Made by a program: the position numbers and the translations under genes. From positions 1 to 23,842 of the IMG/VR virus record IMGVR_UViG_3300010885_077345: a stretch of DNA of 23,842 nucleotides. The stretch is one strand, 5' to 3'. The DNA comes from a virus. Position 1 is the first letter of the stretch, and every line of letters begins with the position of its first letter. The notes under the pieces are model-generated. The model was not told the origin of the DNA, did no database searches, and saw only the letters and a program-made list of their open reading frames with translations. Shown piece after piece: positions 21,477-23,842 of the stretch.

Positions 21477-22410
21477 ACACCTGCATCTGCGCCATGATCT
21501 TGGTTCTGAATACTTCACTGTGAAAGTACTGTTTGTTTTTTTCAATTCTGGGCAACAGTCGATTGTAGTCATTTAAGATGGTTCTACCGCGAATCCACTC
21601 ATCTACAAACTGTGCTGTCTTGGTGACTCTTGTGAGTTGATCTGTTTCGTTGTCCCAGGTGCGCCACGGAACTACATCTTCAAACATGTCCAATCCAATA
21701 TCCTGCAAAAATTTGTTCACTCCAACACAACCCACAACTACGGGTATTTGCCGAGCCACAAAAGCCTTGCAAATTTTTTCACTTACATACGATAAATCTG
21801 CAGCAGTTTCAGTCACAATGTTTACTGCACATTGATTGTACACTGCATGACCTACACCAACATCATTACGCTGTGGATCTTCTGATTCGTCACGCAACAG
21901 CATGGGGTACCGATAGGAGTAAGGTTCGTGTGGACTGTCAGGTCCTACAAAACTGTAAATTATACGTTCAATAATGCCCAGACGATTTAACTCTGCCCAT
22001 AACTGTGTTCGATGTTCGCGCCGTCTGTTGTTGAGGCACATGATTTCTTTGCTTTTTTTTGGTCCAGCATCAAAACACAAAACATCCCACCATTGAGCAT
22101 TGCGTAAAGAGTACATCCATAACCATATGGGAAAAAACACATGACCAGCACGGGGTTCATAATAACGGTCAAAATTGTTGGTAAGACAAGGCTTTATTCC
22201 CAGTCTCACTTGATCATCTGGAAAAGGATTGTGTGTGATGTCCAGTATTCTATCAGTGCTGTTATGTTGATCCAACAACTTTTGAGAATGCGATTGATCT
22301 TGTAAATCGTTGTCTGTTACCACAAGAGTGTGCGGGGAGAACCATTGAGTAAGATATGTGCGACTGGTGTAATGTTGTTGTGGATTGAGATATTGAATAG
22401 TTGCCCCCAA
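21466..22410 (-). CDS. GT10-like (fucosyltransferase-type) glycosyltransferase
   Basis: The key region is near residues 195-250: NIVTETAADLSYVSEKICKA, then FVARQIPVVVGCVGV and NKFLQDIGLDMFEDVV. An SEKI-x(2)-A-x(3)-x(2)-IPV-x-G pattern is the nucleotide-sugar-binding signature of GT10 fucosyltransferases and related phage and marine bacterial proteins. The N-terminal half (NPQQHYTSRTYLTQWFSPHT, GHVFFPIWLWMYSLRNAQWW) fits the acceptor-side domain with an F-P-I-W motif. No signal peptide is seen. The start shown is a TTG one base after the previous gene's TGA, without a good ribosome-binding sequence; an ATT at 22398-22396, five bases after GGGGG, is an alternative. Sugar specificity cannot be told. 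It probably works with the adjacent GT9-like gene, which is inference from position. Confidence 0.7.
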   Translation of the reverse strand: MGATIQYLNPQQHYTSRTYLTQWFSPHTLVVTDNDLQDQSHSQKLLDQHNSTDRILDITHNPFPDDQVRLGIKPCLTNNFDRYYEPRAGHVFFPIWLWMYSLRNAQWWDVLCFDAGPKKSKEIMCLNNRRREHRTQLWAELNRLGIIERIIYSFVGPDSPHEPYSYRYPMLLRDESEDPQRNDVGVGHAVYNQCAVNIVTETAADLSYVSEKICKAFVARQIPVVVGCVGVNKFLQDIGLDMFEDVVPWRTWDNETDQLTRVTKTAQFVDEWIRGRTILNDYNRLLPRIEKNKQYFHSEVFRTKIMAQMQVFTL

Positions 22411-22411
22411 T

Positions 22412-23104
22412 TCAATATTTTTTCTTTACAAAATTTCTAATACGATCAATGTCATCATCTACTGTTTCTGTAGTAGTAGCTGATCCTGTAGAAGGTTGTG
22501 GTTCAGCAGGTGCAGCCACAGTAGGAGTAGTGCTGGCTGTTGTGGCTGATCCTGTTGACGGTCTAGGCAACTGTGCCGCAGGAGGTGCAGGAGGCTGTGT
22601 GGTTGATGGCACCATGGGCTGACTAGGAGGAGTTGGTGTTTGTGCTGGTTGTGCTGGTTGTGTTGTTGGCGCAGGTTGTGCTGTTGGCGCAGGTTGTGCA
22701 GCAGGAGCTGCGGTAGCTGGTTGTGTAGTTCCACCAATTCCGGCTGCAGGTGGTTTTTGTACCGTGGATTGAGTAGCAGTAGTTGGCTGAGATTTTTTAG
22801 TATTATATTTGGCGTTTAAATCTTGAGTGTCTTTTTCTGTTTTTGGCTGAGCAGCTGGTTCATCGTCGTCAGGATTGATTCCTTTGCTGGCTAATTGTTG
22901 TTTCATCCCGTCCAGTTTTGATTGCATCTTTGTTTGAGCGTTTTGTGTGGCAGGATCAACATCTGCATAAGATTGCTGGCCTGCATCTGCTTTTAGAAAA
23001 TTCATGCTGTCAAGTTGGCCTTTGAGCTGTTGATATGCAACATAGTCAGGATCGCCAGCTTCGTTTATAATATCAATGTATTTCCTAAAAAATCTTGGGT
23101 CCAT
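22412..23104 (-). CDS. Proline/threonine/glutamine-rich low-complexity protein (230 residues)
   Basis: The first 15 residues (MDPRFFRKYIDIINEAG) form a short charged helix of a type I recall at the N-termini of several unrelated proteins of T4-like marine phages, perhaps a sorting or docking tag. A helical, Gln/Asp-rich region follows to about residue 95 (KMQSKLDGMKQQLASKG). Residues 105-215 are a disordered stretch of Pro, Ala, Thr and Gln, including tandem QPAPTAQPAPTT and two PSTGSATT copies. It ends in a basic helix (DDIDRIRNFVKKKY), giving two short folded ends joined by a flexible linker. Function unknown; a tether or scaffold-like role is possible. CGGAG lies before the ATG. The gene follows gp23 and its terminator and has its own weak late-type promoter. 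Confidence 0.75.
   Translation of the reverse strand: MDPRFFRKYIDIINEAGDPDYVAYQQLKGQLDSMNFLKADAGQQSYADVDPATQNAQTKMQSKLDGMKQQLASKGINPDDDEPAAQPKTEKDTQDLNAKYNTKKSQPTTATQSTVQKPPAAGIGGTTQPATAAPAAQPAPTAQPAPTTQPAQPAQTPTPPSQPMVPSTTQPPAPPAAQLPRPSTGSATTASTTPTVAAPAEPQPSTGSATTTETVDDDIDRIRNFVKKKY
22641..22694 (-). repeat. Short tandem repeats coding the Pro-rich linker
   Basis: Two exact 9-bp copies (22641-22658, TGTGCTGGT on plus) are followed by two 18-bp copies (22659-22676 and 22677-22694, TGTG-T/C-TGTTGGCGCAGGT) that differ at one base. They encode the QPA and QPAPT-A/T units, and the frame is kept in every copy. Confidence 0.8.
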
Positions 23105-23120
23105 GTTCTACTCCGAATCA

Positions 23121-23129
23121 TTTATTTAG
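23121..23129 (-). promoter_or_regulatory. Weak T4-late-type promoter (CTAAATAAA)
   Basis: The minus strand has the TAAATA core, 18 bases before the ATG at 23104. The predicted start, near 23117, lies just before the CGGAG ribosome-binding sequence, the same geometry as the sites at 58-66, 17263-17271 and 18775-18783. The match to the T4 consensus is poorer. Confidence 0.4.
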
Positions 23130-23156
23130 CGGCACTGCGGCTCAGCAGTAGACAAC

Positions 23157-23181
23157 AAAAAAGCCCCTTGCGGGGCTTTTT
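23157..23181 (-). terminator. Strong rho-independent terminator after gp23
   Basis: GCCCC-TTGC-GGGGC makes a five-pair GC stem, extended by A-T pairs from the flanking A6 and T5 tracts. It reads as a terminator on both strands. On the minus strand it lies about 30 bases after the gp23 stop at 23212 and ends that highly expressed transcript. Confidence 0.9.
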
Positions 23182-23211
23182 GTCCTTCCCATCCCTGGGT
23201 TGGTTCTCTGA

Positions 23212-23842
23212 TTAGGAGAATGACAAGTTGGAAACTGCGATCTCACCAACGTAGTCACCGGCGTTGCCGAATGAACTAGCTGTGTTGGTCAATTCGATGT
23301 AACCATAACGTGTCATGAATGACACGACTGGTTCGAATGTTGAAGGATCAAGCACAACACCACTGCTCATCAAAGGAATGTATGGGCAGTAGAATGCTGG
23401 TGCGTCAGCTTCTGAAGAACCTTTGTAACCAACCAGCACAGCTTGTGTGTCAGCAGCATAGCTGTCAACGAACACACGCATAGAGCCGTTCAATGTACCA
23501 ACAAACTTGGTGTTGGTAGGTGCTTCAAATGTACCTTCTGTAGTGCGAGCAAAAGCAGAAGTAGTTGCAGATTGCAACACTGTCAAAGCGGCTGAACTAA
23601 CTACAGCGTAGTTACCAGCGCCACGACGTGTGCGTTGAGCAATCAAGTTAGCAACGCGGTTAACCAACACAGCCAAAGCGGCGTGTTCGTCACCAACGAA
23701 TGTTGCTGTACCAGAAACAGTAGCTTGGTTGTATGTGAACTCAGTAGCTGCCAGTGAACGCAAGCTCAAGAGAATCTCTTGGTCGATTTCAGCTGTAATC
23801 TCTTGAGCCAATGCTGCCATGATTTCTGCTTCAACGTCAATA
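23212..23842 (-). CDS. gp23: Major capsid protein, T4 gp23-like, C-terminal part
   Basis: The frame enters from the right edge, so about 209 C-terminal residues are seen (T4 gp23 has 521). The visible part starts IDVEAEIMAALAQEITAEID. It continues through ANLIAQRTRRGAGNYAVVSS and a KFVGTLNGSMRVFVDSY segment. The gp23 hallmark YCPYIPLMSSGVVLDPSTFE then leads into a SFMTRYGY C-terminus. This is the HK97-fold subunit that builds the hexamers of the T4-type head. The ATG at 23820 is internal, because conserved residues continue upstream of it. The gene is followed by a strong terminator. It identifies the window as a T4-superfamily phage. Confidence 0.95.
   Translation of the reverse strand, partial: IDVEAEIMAALAQEITAEIDQEILLSLRSLAATEFTYNQATVSGTATFVGDEHAALAVLVNRVANLIAQRTRRGAGNYAVVSSAALTVLQSATTSAFARTTEGTFEAPTNTKFVGTLNGSMRVFVDSYAADTQAVLVGYKGSSEADAPAFYCPYIPLMSSGVVLDPSTFEPVVSFMTRYGYIELTNTASSFGNAGDYVGEIAVSNLSFS

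Overview
The window is part of the genome of a T4-superfamily (contractile-tailed) double-stranded DNA phage, most likely from an aquatic habitat. Three anchors support this. The right edge holds the C-terminal part of a gp23-type major capsid protein. Two adjacent plus-strand genes match T4 neck/tail-completion proteins gp14 and gp15 in order and in sequence pattern. The minus-strand core encodes long glycine/asparagine/threonine-rich fibre proteins of the kind seen in marine T4-like phages. The host cannot be named from this window.

Layout. (1) 1-1546, minus strand: the 5' end of a gene running off the left edge, a 378-residue unknown protein, and a small acidic protein. The last two each sit behind a near-perfect sigma70 promoter (TTGACC, 17-base spacer, TATAAT). 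(2) 1627-4948, plus strand: a T4-late-type promoter (TATAAATAC), a truncated HNH-endonuclease remnant, gp14 (which appears to start at an AUU codon), gp15 and a NUDIX hydrolase, tightly packed. (3) 4939-17241, minus strand: five overlapping or nearly touching genes for a 1320-residue structural protein, a 130-residue fibre-head-like protein, a 1069-residue repeat fibre, a 110-residue small virion-type protein and a 1466-residue repeat fibre. (4) 17292-20183, minus strand: a third fibre-like protein, an MptE/DUF115-like protein and a 262-residue virion-type protein. (5) 20325-22410: two convergent glycosyltransferase-like genes, a TPR-GT9-like protein on plus and a GT10-like protein on minus. 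(6) 22412-23842, minus strand: a proline/threonine/glutamine-rich protein, a strong terminator and the gp23 C-terminus.

How it fits together. The two sigma70 promoters suggest early transcription by host RNA polymerase of the unknown genes at the left. Seven sites with a TAAATA core, at gene starts on both strands, look like this phage's late promoters and drive capsid, neck and fibre genes. The fibres are built from a 17-residue (51-bp) repeat around a GN-V/I-TGGN core, with about 30 copies in the largest one. Such repeats could allow fibre length and composition to change by recombination. The glycan-related genes beside the fibres suggest modification of virion or host-surface glycans; this is inference.

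Gaps. No stretch above 300 bases lacks a gene. The largest gap (20184-20324) holds divergent late promoters and two hairpins. No tRNA, rRNA, CRISPR array, insertion sequence or integration site was seen.
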